Origin: Methyloprofundus sp.
Lineage (GTDB): Bacteria > Pseudomonadota > Gammaproteobacteria > Methylococcales > Methylomonadaceae
Reading direction: 5' to 3'
Length of the DNA: 64,000 nucleotides
Assembly (NCBI GenBank): GCA_016592635.1
Contig: AP023240.1
Span: 3,265,630 to 3,329,629 of the forward strand
In this document: piece after piece, positions 40,827 through 49,355 of the stretch
How the letters are laid out: the number at the start of each line of letters is the position of its first letter
Position numbering within the stretch: position 1 is the stretch's first letter
Translations under genes and position numbers: made by a program
The notes under the pieces: generated by a model
Database searches by the model: none
The model's input: only the letters and a program-made list of their open reading frames with translations
What the model was told of the DNA's origin: nothing

Positions 40827-40858
40827 AATATACTTAACCTAGCAAAATAGTCAAGTAT
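40827..40858 (-). promoter_or_regulatory. iscR promoter with type 1 IscR operator
   Basis: The minus strand reads ATACTTGACTATTTTGCTAGG then TTAAGTATATT. TTGACT (40849-40854) is a -35 hexamer; TATATT (40827-40832) is a -10 after 16 bp. The -35 is embedded in ATACTTGACT-N-GCTAGG, close to the type 1 IscR consensus of gammaproteobacteria. Autorepression is inferred. Confidence 0.7.
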
Positions 40859-40955
40859 TATAAGAAATAAACCAAGTAAAATACTGGGTTATTATAACAG
40901 ACTGAAAATACAATTATTTTAATTTATTTATCTTGAGAATTGCCACCCAAGTAAA

Positions 40956-41699
40956 CTACTTATCTAACTCACAGTTATCCAATTCGGATATATCTTGGTG
41001 TTGGCATTTGATTCCTGCCTTTCCCATCGCCTGTTTCATTACCAGCATTTGTTTGTCTACTTGCTGAATATGATCTAGCATATGATTGATGGCATAAGCA
41101 ACGGGGTCTGGTGAATCAACCGTCGTACCATAGGCATTAAAACCCATCTTATCGGCAATTTTATTACGTTCCGTATTTTGCTTATCTTGCACACCAACAA
41201 TACGCCCAGGAATACCTACCACAGTTGCATCCGCAGCAACGGCTTTTAAAACCACCGAATTAGATCCTACCCGTGCATTATCACCAATTTCTATTGGCCC
41301 TAATATCTTTGCTCCCGCACCAACCACTACAGCATTTCCTAAAGTCGGGTGACGCTTGCCTTTATTCCAACTAGTCCCCCCTAAAGTTACCCCGTGATAT
41401 AAGGTACAGTCATCACCAATAATCGTCGTTTCACCAACAACCACCCCCATACCATGATCAATAAAGAAACGACGACCAATCACCGCCCCAGGATGAATCT
41501 CTATCCCCGTCAGCCAACGTGCAACATGCGCAATAACACGCGCAAAGAAGTTAAAACCTTTAACCCATAAACGATGACTTATTCTATGTAATAAGATTGC
41601 ATGAAATCCTGGATACACAAAGATAACTTCCCAAATAGTTTGTGCAGCAGGATCACGCTCGAACACACAAGCAATATCTTCTTTAATAGTATCAATCAT
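40956..41699 (-). CDS. cysE: Serine O-acetyltransferase
   Basis: 247 residues. Makes O-acetylserine for cysteine synthesis. The C-terminal left-handed beta-helix has hexapeptide repeats ([41 protein letters not shown]). It starts within the 3' end of trmJ (8-bp overlap). Being upstream of iscR and iscS links cysteine supply to Fe-S assembly. Confidence 0.95.
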   Translation of the reverse strand: MIDTIKEDIACVFERDPAAQTIWEVIFVYPGFHAILLHRISHRLWVKGFNFFARVIAHVARWLTGIEIHPGAVIGRRFFIDHGMGVVVGETTIIGDDCTLYHGVTLGGTSWNKGKRHPTLGNAVVVGAGAKILGPIEIGDNARVGSNSVVLKAVAADATVVGIPGRIVGVQDKQNTERNKIADKMGFNAYGTTVDSPDPVAYAINHMLDHIQQVDKQMLVMKQAMGKAGIKCQHQDISELDNCELDK

Positions 41700-42420
41700 A
41701 TTTTTTATGCAATACTGCAGTGGATTTTTTTAAAATACCGCGCAAAATATCTAATTCTTTAGTATCAAGCGCCGCTCGATGGTATACACGCCTTAAGCGC
41801 CGCATAATTGAAGTCGACTTTTCCGGATTAATAAAACCAATTTCATCCAGAGCCTGATAAAGGTGCTCAAAAAATGACTCCATTTGTGCCGAATTTGCCA
41901 AAGGTGCTTCACGCTTTTCTGGCTTGGCTGCCGTTTGCCCCGAAGCAACCAATAACTCATAACAAACCACTTGCACCGCAGCGGCTATATTTAAAGAGCT
42001 GTATTCAGCATTACTCGGAATACTTAATAAGGTTTGACACAAATCTAGTTCGTGGTTTTTTAAACCCGAATTTTCACGGCCAAATAAAATCGCAATTTTT
42101 TTATCTTGTGCCTCTATTGCCAATCTTTCCGCACACACTCGCGGTGATTCATCCGGCACAGAAATAGTGCGTGAACGCGCACTGGCACCAATCACAATTT
42201 CACAATCGGCAATTGCCTCTTCTAAAGTATCGCATAACACCGCAGAGGCTAAAATATCATCTGCACCTGATGCTCGAGATGTCGCATCTGCACTTGGAAA
42301 TATTTTTGGGGTAACCAAATATAACTCACTCATGCACATATTTTTCATTGCTCTGGCAACCGCCCCAATATTACCTGGGTGGCTTGTTGCCACTAATACA
42401 ATCCTGATATTTGCCAACAA
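41692..42420 (-). CDS. trmJ: tRNA (cytidine/uridine-2'-O-)-methyltransferase TrmJ
   Basis: 242 residues. SPOUT methyltransferase acting at tRNA position 32. SAM-knot motifs: [10 protein letters not shown] and [17 protein letters not shown]. The N-terminus [20 protein letters not shown] matches TrmJ; the first codon is TTG. The suhB-trmJ-cysE-iscR order is the classic one. Confidence 0.95.
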   Translation of the reverse strand: MLANIRIVLVATSHPGNIGAVARAMKNMCMSELYLVTPKIFPSADATSRASGADDILASAVLCDTLEEAIADCEIVIGASARSRTISVPDESPRVCAERLAIEAQDKKIAILFGRENSGLKNHELDLCQTLLSIPSNAEYSSLNIAAAVQVVCYELLVASGQTAAKPEKREAPLANSAQMESFFEHLYQALDEIGFINPEKSTSIMRRLRRVYHRAALDTKELDILRGILKKSTAVLHKKYD

Positions 42421-42508
42421 TTTTTTGCCCTAATTAATAAAAAAGGTCACTATAGCAAAATTTTTGCTATCCTATAATGTTTTCTAATCGCTCATTATAA
42501 ATTTAGCT

Positions 42509-43309
42509 ATGCATCCAATGCTCACTATCGCTATCCGCGCTGCGAGAAACGCGGGCGACATCATTCTTCGTGCATCTGAACATGTCAGCCATATTCAGGT
42601 TGATAACAAAGAGCAACATGATTTTGTGACTGAAATTGATCGTCAGGCAGAACAAGAAATCATCAAAAGTATTAAAACCGCTTTCCCTGAGCACGCTATT
42701 CTTGCCGAAGAAAGCGGCCAACACGAAGGCAATGATTACACTTGGATCATCGACCCTTTAGATGGCACCACTAATTTTCTACATGGCTTTCCGCACTATG
42801 CGGTTTCTATTGCCTTAAAGCATAAAAATCGTCTCGAAGTCGGCGTTATTTATGATCCACTACGTGATGAACTTTTTACAGCCGCTAGAGGCGAAGGTGC
42901 AACCTTAAATAGTCGTCGTATTCGCGTTACCAAGCAGGCGAGCCTTGCAGGCGCACTGATTGGTACTGGCTTCCCCTTCAAAGTCCAACAGCAAAAGTAC
43001 CTGGATGCTTATCTGGGTATGTTTAAAGCGGTTTGCATCAATACCTCAGGCATTCGTCGTACTGGTTCAGCAGCCATTGACTTAGCTTATTTGGCCATGG
43101 GACGTTTAGATGGTTTCTGGGAAGTTGACTTAAAGCCTTGGGATATTGCCGCAGGTATTCTTATTGTTAAAGAAGCGGGCGGTGTCGTCACCGACTTATC
43201 CTTTAATGATCAATATTTAGAATCGGGGAATCTCATTGCAGGTAACCCAAAAATGCATCAATTAATATATCAATTAATTGAACCGCATGTCACTGACAAC
43301 TTAAAGTAA
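42509..43309 (+). CDS. suhB: Inositol-1-monophosphatase family protein SuhB
   Basis: 266 residues. Mg-dependent phosphatase fold: motif 1 WIIDPLDGTTNF, motif 2 KPWDIAAGILIVKEAGG. In enterobacteria SuhB also joins the rRNA antitermination complex. Divergent from trmJ. Confidence 0.95.
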   Translation: MHPMLTIAIRAARNAGDIILRASEHVSHIQVDNKEQHDFVTEIDRQAEQEIIKSIKTAFPEHAILAEESGQHEGNDYTWIIDPLDGTTNFLHGFPHYAVSIALKHKNRLEVGVIYDPLRDELFTAARGEGATLNSRRIRVTKQASLAGALIGTGFPFKVQQQKYLDAYLGMFKAVCINTSGIRRTGSAAIDLAYLAMGRLDGFWEVDLKPWDIAAGILIVKEAGGVVTDLSFNDQYLESGNLIAGNPKMHQLIYQLIEPHVTDNLK

Positions 43310-43323
43310 ATAGATAACTCTCC

Positions 43324-43382
43324 GTAGGAGGAGCCTTTGGCCGCGAATTTAACAGATCGCGGCCAAAGGCATCTCCTACAAA
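43324..43382. repeat. REPIN-like inverted pair, copy 2
   Basis: A GTAGGAGGAGCC arm and GCATCTCCTAC arm flank CGCGAATTTAACAGATCGCG. It matches the copy at 38413-38473 apart from compensating changes in the arms (TTGGCCGCG/CGCGGCCAA versus TATGGCTTCG/CGCGACCATA), suggesting maintained pairing. Confidence 0.7.
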
Positions 43383-43403
43383 ACCACTGCCTGCGTTTAT
43401 TCT

Positions 43404-45383
43404 ATGAGCTTACCCAGAAAAGTATATTTAATTTATGCACCTTGCATAGAAGAGCAACTCAACAAGATTACCGACCACCCGCTCATTGCAGAACAAAGTA
43501 TTCAGCTCTGCAAAGTTAAATTAGCGGAACTGTCTTCCATACACGTCCATGACACCCTTAATCATGCGCTGTTATGGATAGAGCAAAAAGACTACCCACA
43601 AACATTATTGTTTGCGGAACAAAAACAAGTATCTCTCGGCTTTTTACCAATAACAGATGACCCAACTAGTCAATTTTTTAACAACCTGGATTTACCAAAT
43701 GACTTTGATGCCTGCTTAGCGATTGCCCTGCACGAAGAGCCACTACAAATTGATATTATCGCCTGCAATGATGAAATCGTAACCAATGGCGTTAATCTAG
43801 AAAACCAAACCACCATGGCCGAATTTATCGGCGATAGTCATGAATTTACAGGCTTAGGCAAACTCAAGTTTCAAAGCAAACGTTTCTGGCATGCATTTTC
43901 ATTAACTCCTCACCCTGTCACCTTAGTGACCGATAAAGGTAAAACCGTAGCAACCGCCATTACCGGTATGGTGTTGCTCGATTTTCATAAAAGCGGCCCA
44001 TTAACCAATTTATTTTCTGAATCTATTTCCTTACGCGATAAACGCATTTCTATTGCGCTATTCGCCCCGCAATCTATTCTGTCTTATTTGCAACAATCGA
44101 CAGCATTACTTGCAAGCGCACAGAAAAAAAAGCAACCACAACAAATAGGCTATATACGCACTGCGGCATTAACCATTAAATCGCCTATCGACACTCACTA
44201 TTTAGTTAACAATACTCCTGTCACCACTCGCGAATTGCGTTTAGCAATATTAAATGACGGCATTCGTGTCAATGCAGGCGATAAATTCCGTGATAGCCAG
44301 CATTTTTCCGATGACAAAGAGAATGTCGCTTGTGAACAATTACCGCAACAAGACAGCAGAATCAAGTATTTAAGCACTACTTTACCGTTTTTTTCACATG
44401 CATTAGAGTCTGATTTTAAAGATCTGTTCCTCGCACTGAAAGAAAATGCCAGAAGCAGCAGCACGTATGTTTTACTGATGATTTTGAGTGTCTTACTGGC
44501 TAGCTTAGGTTTATTTTTAAACAGCCCTTCCGTTGTTATTGGCGCCATGGTATTAGCACCGTTAATGGCTCCTATTATCTCTTTATCGATGGGCTTATTA
44601 CGTTCAGATCCCAACTTAAGTGGCCGTGCATTTGCTACGCTACTGACAGGCATGCTGATCGCCTTGTCTTTATCAGCATTGATGGCTTATCTATTGCCAT
44701 TTCAAGAAATTACTAATGAGATTGAGGGTCGCTTGCACCCTTCTACCTTGGATTTATTGGTTGCAATACTATCAGGCGTTGCAGGGGCGTTTGGTAATGC
44801 GCGTGAAAATATTGCCAAAAGTTTGCCGGGGGTTGCCATTGCGGTTGCCTTAGTGCCACCCTTATGTGTCTCTGGCATTGGTATCGGCTGGCTCAATTTT
44901 GAAGTTTTTTATGGTGCCATGCTGCTGTTTCTGACCAACTTAACAGGCATTATTATGGCGGCGGGATTATCATTTATGGTCATTGGCTACGCGCCATTCT
45001 CACGCGCTAAAAAAGGTATCGCCCTTTCGGTTTTTATGGTGACCGTTATTTCTGTGCCTTTATTTTTATCGTTTAGTGATATGCAGAAAATTGCTGCTGT
45101 AAAAAAACAGCTAATGAGTCAGAATTACCAAATTGGTGGCTATCCTCAGCAATTACGCAATATAAAAGTGCGCTTAGGGAGCCCGTTGAAAATTAGTGCT
45201 GATTTGATTAGTACGCGTATGCCTAGACCTGGAATGTTGGTAGCATTTGAGCAACAACTAGCGAATACACTAAAACAGCCAGTTGCTATTGATTTTTCAG
45301 TGCGACTGGTGACTGATAACTATTTTAGGCCTACAGTCAAAAGTCCTAATAGCGATGCTAAAAAAGTATTTCCTGTTAAATAA
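43404..45383 (+). CDS. DUF389 (TIGR00341) membrane protein with large N-terminal domain
   Basis: 659 residues. The C-terminal half (about 350-570) has six hydrophobic helices with the DUF389 signature SPSVVIGAMVLAPLMAPIIS and GARENIAKSLPGVAIAVALV-like residues. Residues 1-320 form a soluble domain. Part of it (VTLVTDKGKTVATAITGMV; RDKRISIALFAPQSILSYL) loosely resembles the C-terminal beta domain of YegS-type lipid kinases, without an evident kinase site. Function unknown. A terminator follows. Confidence 0.8.
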   Translation: MSLPRKVYLIYAPCIEEQLNKITDHPLIAEQSIQLCKVKLAELSSIHVHDTLNHALLWIEQKDYPQTLLFAEQKQVSLGFLPITDDPTSQFFNNLDLPNDFDACLAIALHEEPLQIDIIACNDEIVTNGVNLENQTTMAEFIGDSHEFTGLGKLKFQSKRFWHAFSLTPHPVTLVTDKGKTVATAITGMVLLDFHKSGPLTNLFSESISLRDKRISIALFAPQSILSYLQQSTALLASAQKKKQPQQIGYIRTAALTIKSPIDTHYLVNNTPVTTRELRLAILNDGIRVNAGDKFRDSQHFSDDKENVACEQLPQQDSRIKYLSTTLPFFSHALESDFKDLFLALKENARSSSTYVLLMILSVLLASLGLFLNSPSVVIGAMVLAPLMAPIISLSMGLLRSDPNLSGRAFATLLTGMLIALSLSALMAYLLPFQEITNEIEGRLHPSTLDLLVAILSGVAGAFGNARENIAKSLPGVAIAVALVPPLCVSGIGIGWLNFEVFYGAMLLFLTNLTGIIMAAGLSFMVIGYAPFSRAKKGIALSVFMVTVISVPLFLSFSDMQKIAAVKKQLMSQNYQIGGYPQQLRNIKVRLGSPLKISADLISTRMPRPGMLVAFEQQLANTLKQPVAIDFSVRLVTDNYFRPTVKSPNSDAKKVFPVK

Positions 45384-45384
45384 A

Positions 45385-45407
45385 AAAGGGAGCAATAAGC
45401 TCCCTTT
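45385..45407. terminator. Bidirectional terminator between DUF389 and PEP-CTERM genes
   Basis: AAAGGGAGC pairs with GCTCCCTTT around a short AATA loop, with A and T runs outside. It serves both convergent genes. Confidence 0.82.
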
Positions 45408-45429
45408 CTAGTTCTTCTCAAGAAGAATC

Positions 45430-46020
45430 TTATGCTTTACGACGACTAAAACCAATCAAGCCAAGCATAGAAGAACCAAACAACCAAACTGCGGCTGGTA
45501 ATGGTACTGAAGATGGAGGCCCTCCGCCATCTGGCAAGTCTGCATTCGTTCCATATAGTGCTATATGTGATACGGCGTGGCCATTCAACATTGCCCAATC
45601 ACCAGACGAAACACCCGAGTTTAATAACCAAACGACAAACTCATTGCTCGCCTTTAAAACAACGGCAAAAGATGTGTATTTGCCAGCATCAATATCACTT
45701 TGGCTACCATCGCCCCACATGGCAGAATCGAATCCCCATGTACCATCTGATGCAGTCGTAAAACTATCATCTGTACCAAAAGGTTCATTTTTTGCCACTC
45801 GATCCCAACCAGTCACTCCAAAAAGAACAGGATCTGTATCAAATAAATTCTCACTATCATTAGCATTAAAATAATCTCTGTACTCTTTAGCTAAATCTGT
45901 ATTTGTAGTTCCTCCCCCTTCCCATACATTCCCAATGGAAGATGTCGCCAAAGCAAATCCACTCATACTAAGTAACAACAAACCAACAAACCAACTATAT
46001 AATTTTCTTGTTTTCATCAT
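45430..46020 (-). CDS. PEP-CTERM sorting-signal protein
   Basis: 196 residues. Signal peptide (MMKTRKLYSWFVGLLLLSMS), a Gly/Asp/Ser-rich extracellular domain of about 140 residues with no recognised fold, and a C-terminal sorting signal: VPLPAAVWLFGSSMLGLIGF then RRK. The tripartite motif, helix and basic end are diagnostic of PEP-CTERM substrates, cleaved by an exosortase (EpsH/XrtA) and linked to exopolysaccharide export. No exosortase is in this window. Confidence 0.9.
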   Translation of the reverse strand: MMKTRKLYSWFVGLLLLSMSGFALATSSIGNVWEGGGTTNTDLAKEYRDYFNANDSENLFDTDPVLFGVTGWDRVAKNEPFGTDDSFTTASDGTWGFDSAMWGDGSQSDIDAGKYTSFAVVLKASNEFVVWLLNSGVSSGDWAMLNGHAVSHIALYGTNADLPDGGGPPSSVPLPAAVWLFGSSMLGLIGFSRRKA

Positions 46021-46145
46021 TTATACCTTCAAACAAAAATTAGGTAACACCCTAGAAAAATTCTCTAGACATTCATATGTAACCCAGCCATCCGTATTCT
46101 TGTACAAAAAATATTAGGACCTGTAGCTTTCCGAGCCCACTTCTC

Positions 46146-46161
46146 AGCAGGGGTGGCACCA
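46146..46161 (-). promoter_or_regulatory. Candidate sigma-54 promoter for the PEP-CTERM gene
   Basis: Minus strand TGGTGCCACCCCTGCT has the GG-N10-GC core at -24/-12 but departs from TGGCACG in several bases. The PEP-CTERM system is associated with a sigma-54 activator (PrsR) in other bacteria. Weak. Confidence 0.35.
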
Positions 46162-46263
46162 GCTCTTTATGCAAAAAACCACATTAATAACTTCTAATTA
46201 GCCTCAATAAATTTAATGCCAATTAGAACTGTAAATGACTATATGCTTATGCCAGACCTTCGT

Positions 46264-46285
46264 ATATTGTCCTTGAGGACAATAT
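46264..46285. promoter_or_regulatory. Perfect 9-bp palindrome, candidate operator
   Basis: ATATTGTCC-TTGA-GGACAATAT, perfect inverted arms in a divergent promoter region. Probable dimeric repressor or activator site; regulator unknown. Confidence 0.45.
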
Positions 46286-46402
46286 GATTCCGCCTAAAAT
46301 CGTTATTTCTACAGATAAACCAAGCTACTCTCCTGTAATTGCAAAACTTTCCATAATTTACTCACCTAGTTCAATAAAATTAATTTTGTTATATTTTTAT
46401 AA

Positions 46403-46424
46403 AAATGTGATATAAATCTCATTT
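46403..46424. promoter_or_regulatory. CRP-family-like operator
   Basis: AAATGTGA-TATAAA-TCTCATTT resembles TGTGA-N6-TCACA with one mismatch, about 250 bp before the subtilase ATG. Candidate only. Confidence 0.4.
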
Positions 46425-46673
46425 TTATCCAAAAAAAATAGACCACTGCAATTAATATTAGGCATCAGACACCAAAATATATAAGAAAATAATCTTTAAT
46501 TGATGACTGCTCAATAATAACACCCAACATAAGACCCCAATAAACCATTGAAAATATATACTTTTTTAATTATTATGAGACATATCACAGTTTCAAATAA
46601 CTACTTTAATTAGAATTTTGTTGTCAATAAAAAAATATTTTAATTTTCCAATGAATGCCCTAGGAGATGTTTT

Positions 46674-48515
46674 ATGAAACGCCTAATACTGTTATCTAGC
46701 AGCCTATTAATCCTTAATGGCTGTAGCACCACTCCCGATGTCGTGAGTGACATCAATCAAGAAATAAGCTCACAACCAACGGCATCTGGAATGCCGGATT
46801 TCCCACCTGCCGCCCTTGCAGATAGATGGGGTGAAGGCTACATTCTTGTGCAACCACGCCCTGGCTTATCTGCCGATGATTTTGATTCAGTCTTACGCGG
46901 TAATAGAGGACACTCACTAGGGCGCATACAAGGGCTTTCCGTACATAAAATTCAAGTACCACCCCAAGCAGAAGAAGCCGTTGCCCGTGCTCTCTCAAGA
47001 AATCCAAGTATCAAATTTGCCGAAAGGGATATGTTGGTACAATTTAATGAGACACTACCCGATGACCCGAAATATGCCGAAGCTTGGCATCTCCCTATGA
47101 TGCAAGCGCCATTTGCTTGGAGCCTATCTCAAGGTAATGGCGTGACAATTGCGATCCTTGATACAGGCGTATATGGTGAACACCCTGATCTTAGTAGCAA
47201 TATGATTGCAGGCTGGAACTCTGTTGATGGCAGTACTGATACTGCTGATATTTATGGTCATGGTACTGCAGTAGCAGGCACAGCTGCCGCAGCCAGTAAT
47301 AACGCATTAGGTATTGCATCAGTTACCTGGAACGCAAAAATAATGCCGATCAGAATTACTAATCGTACTGATGGCTATGCCTATTGGAGTGATATAGCAA
47401 GAGGGCTCACTTGGGCAGCCGATAATGGTGCCGATGTTGCTAATATTAGTTACGGTGTAAGCAATAGCTCAACTGTTTCTAGTGCAGCTCAGTATATGCG
47501 CAACAAAAATGGTGTTGTGGTTGTTGCTGCTGGTAATGATGGTATTGACACAGGTTACAGTGACAACCCCTACATGATCACTGTTGCAGCAACCAATAGC
47601 AGCGATGTTAAAACCAGCTATTCTAATTACGGTAATTTTCTAGATGTAGCAGCACCTGGCGACTATATTCTTACCACTAACCGTAGCGGTGGATACAATT
47701 CGTGGCGTGGTACTTCTTTTGCCAGCCCTGCAACTGCTGGAGTGGTCGCTTTAATTATGGCAGCCAACCCAAACTTAACCCCTGATGAGGTCGAAGCTGT
47801 TTTAGAAAACTCGGCAGATGATTTGGTAAGCGGCTCAGACTGGCACATTTATTATGGTCATGGTCGTGTCAATGCGGCGGCAGCTGTAGCAATGGCAATC
47901 GATACTACGGTAGCCGATACCGAACAACCCTCAGTAACCATCTTTTCACCAACCGCAAATAGTGAGGCAAGCGCCAGTATCTTAGTAGAAGTTAATGCGA
48001 CTGATAACACGGGAGTTAACAGCGTTTCTTTATATGCTAATGGTCAGCATATTGCTTCAGACAACACCGCACCTTATCAATTTAGCTGGGACTCTACTAC
48101 AACACTTGACGGTGAAGCCACTTTAACGGCAACCGCTATTGATGCCGCTGATAATGAAGGCGTATCCAGTGATGTTGTAGTAATGGTAAACAACCAAGTA
48201 AATGAGCCAGTAGTGCCCGCCCCCACTCCCGAACCTACAGTGGATTCAATCGCTCCCAGTGTCAGCATTGGCAGCCCTACAGATGGCAGCAAGATAAAAA
48301 ATATTGTAAAAATATCTGCCTCTGCCAGTGATAATATCAAGGTAACCGGTATGGAGCTTTATATTGATGGCAACTTGAAAAGCTCCGGCACCTCCAATAG
48401 CATTAGCTATAAATGGTCTGCACGTAGAGCCGCAAAAGGCAGTCACACCATTAGAGTGGTTGCATTCGACGCTGCCAGCAATAGCTCGGAAACTCAAGTA
48501 CAGGTAAATAAATAA
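46674..48515 (+). CDS. Subtilisin-like serine protease lipoprotein (subtilase A)
   Basis: 613 residues. The signal MKRLILLSSSLLILNGC carries a lipobox with Cys17. Residues 50-130 look like an intramolecular chaperone/inhibitor. The S8 domain (about 140-405) has Asp163 (AILDTGVYG), His196 (YGHGTAVAG), Asn288 (AAGND) and Ser348 (GTSFASPATAG), a complete catalytic set. Two Ig-like domains (about 418-505 and 528-612, IFSPTANSEA, IGSPTDGSK) follow. A ribosome site AGGAG lies before the ATG. It is a close paralog of subtilase B, with the same length and domain order but a lipid anchor. Confidence 0.92.
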   Translation: MKRLILLSSSLLILNGCSTTPDVVSDINQEISSQPTASGMPDFPPAALADRWGEGYILVQPRPGLSADDFDSVLRGNRGHSLGRIQGLSVHKIQVPPQAEEAVARALSRNPSIKFAERDMLVQFNETLPDDPKYAEAWHLPMMQAPFAWSLSQGNGVTIAILDTGVYGEHPDLSSNMIAGWNSVDGSTDTADIYGHGTAVAGTAAAASNNALGIASVTWNAKIMPIRITNRTDGYAYWSDIARGLTWAADNGADVANISYGVSNSSTVSSAAQYMRNKNGVVVVAAGNDGIDTGYSDNPYMITVAATNSSDVKTSYSNYGNFLDVAAPGDYILTTNRSGGYNSWRGTSFASPATAGVVALIMAANPNLTPDEVEAVLENSADDLVSGSDWHIYYGHGRVNAAAAVAMAIDTTVADTEQPSVTIFSPTANSEASASILVEVNATDNTGVNSVSLYANGQHIASDNTAPYQFSWDSTTTLDGEATLTATAIDAADNEGVSSDVVVMVNNQVNEPVVPAPTPEPTVDSIAPSVSIGSPTDGSKIKNIVKISASASDNIKVTGMELYIDGNLKSSGTSNSISYKWSARRAAKGSHTIRVVAFDAASNSSETQVQVNK

Positions 48516-48539
48516 CACTACACAGTCATTAACCCGTAA

Positions 48540-48608
48540 GTTCGTAAATACGAAGCCCGTCACCCTTGAAAAGTTTTACCAAGGGTGACAGGCTACGAAT
48601 TTACGAAT
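48540..48608. repeat. Long palindromic element between convergent genes
   Basis: GTTCGTAAATACGAAGCC and CGTCACCCTTG on the left are mirrored by CAAGGGTGAC and GGCTACGAATTTACGAA on the right: a stem of about 28 bp with one or two bulges and an 11-nt loop. It could terminate both subtilase A and lapG, or be a dispersed repeat. Confidence 0.65.
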
Positions 48609-48647
48609 ACAACAGGCATATGAATAAAGTCATAGCTACTGCTAACT

Positions 48648-49334
48648 TTAATAGACAGACTCCAACATTCTCTGCTTCAGCTCGCTCCACAAATCCAAGC
48701 CTGTAGAATCACCAACATGCTTACCTCTACCCCTGGCTTTTGCCAACCATAAACCTATCCCATTAAAACTATATACCGGCAATAAATCACTTCTAGCTGT
48801 TGCAGGTTTGATAGCAGCAATCAAATTATCTAACACAACTGGCACAACCTGAGGCTCTACAAAATAGGTGAGCACCATATGTGCCTGATTGAGTTCTACT
48901 GCTTTTACATAGGTAATGCGCATTTTTTGCTCAGGCACACCGAGTTCTTTAAGTGTAAAATATTTGGCAACCGAATAATCCTCACAATCGCCCTTACCTT
49001 TTATCAACAACTCCAGGGGTGTTGCCCAATAATCAACCATACCCCATACTTGCATATCATCGACAAAATCTATGCGCTGATTAAAAAAATCATTCACTGC
49101 TTTTAATTTCTCCGGCTCAGGCAACTTTTTTGCAGACTGCATAAGTTGCTGCCATTGCTGCAACCGTAGCGCAGCCTGTTCACCATATTTATTTTCTACT
49201 CTTAGTAATAACGCATCACTAATATCGAGTGCCACCGAAACAGTCACCATGTATAAAAAAAATGTAAGGCATACACTTATCTTGACAAAATATTTCGATA
49301 AGTGGTTATGCTTACTTAATTGCACTTTATACAT
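48648..49334 (-). CDS. lapG: LapG-family periplasmic cysteine protease
   Basis: 228 residues. Transglutaminase-like cysteine protease (BTLCP). After a signal/anchor helix (SVCLTFFLYMVTVSVAL) come the catalytic Cys117 (KGDCEDYSVAK), His152 (NQAHMVLTYF) and Asp169 (PVVLDNL); the His-Asp spacing of 17 equals that of Pseudomonas LapG. In known systems LapG clips the N-terminus of RTX adhesins such as LapA unless sequestered by LapD. The lapD gene is 21 bp upstream. No large adhesin is in the window. Confidence 0.93.
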   Translation of the reverse strand: MYKVQLSKHNHLSKYFVKISVCLTFFLYMVTVSVALDISDALLLRVENKYGEQAALRLQQWQQLMQSAKKLPEPEKLKAVNDFFNQRIDFVDDMQVWGMVDYWATPLELLIKGKGDCEDYSVAKYFTLKELGVPEQKMRITYVKAVELNQAHMVLTYFVEPQVVPVVLDNLIAAIKPATARSDLLPVYSFNGIGLWLAKARGRGKHVGDSTGLDLWSELKQRMLESVY

Positions 49335-49355
49335 GTAAGTTACAAGTACGCGATG

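Larger units (their letters stand above)
46021..46673. other. Divergent 653-bp promoter region, no gene
   Basis: Lies between the PEP-CTERM gene (minus) and the first subtilase (plus). It is strongly AT-rich, without an ORF. I can point only to three candidate sites, listed separately. I found no riboswitch signature like the one upstream of the second subtilase. Confidence 0.6.

Noticed and set aside
46021..46673. Possible second c-di-GMP riboswitch before subtilase A
   Set aside because: I searched for GGCAAA and GACGCAAA signatures in this leader and found none, so the paralogs appear to be regulated differently.
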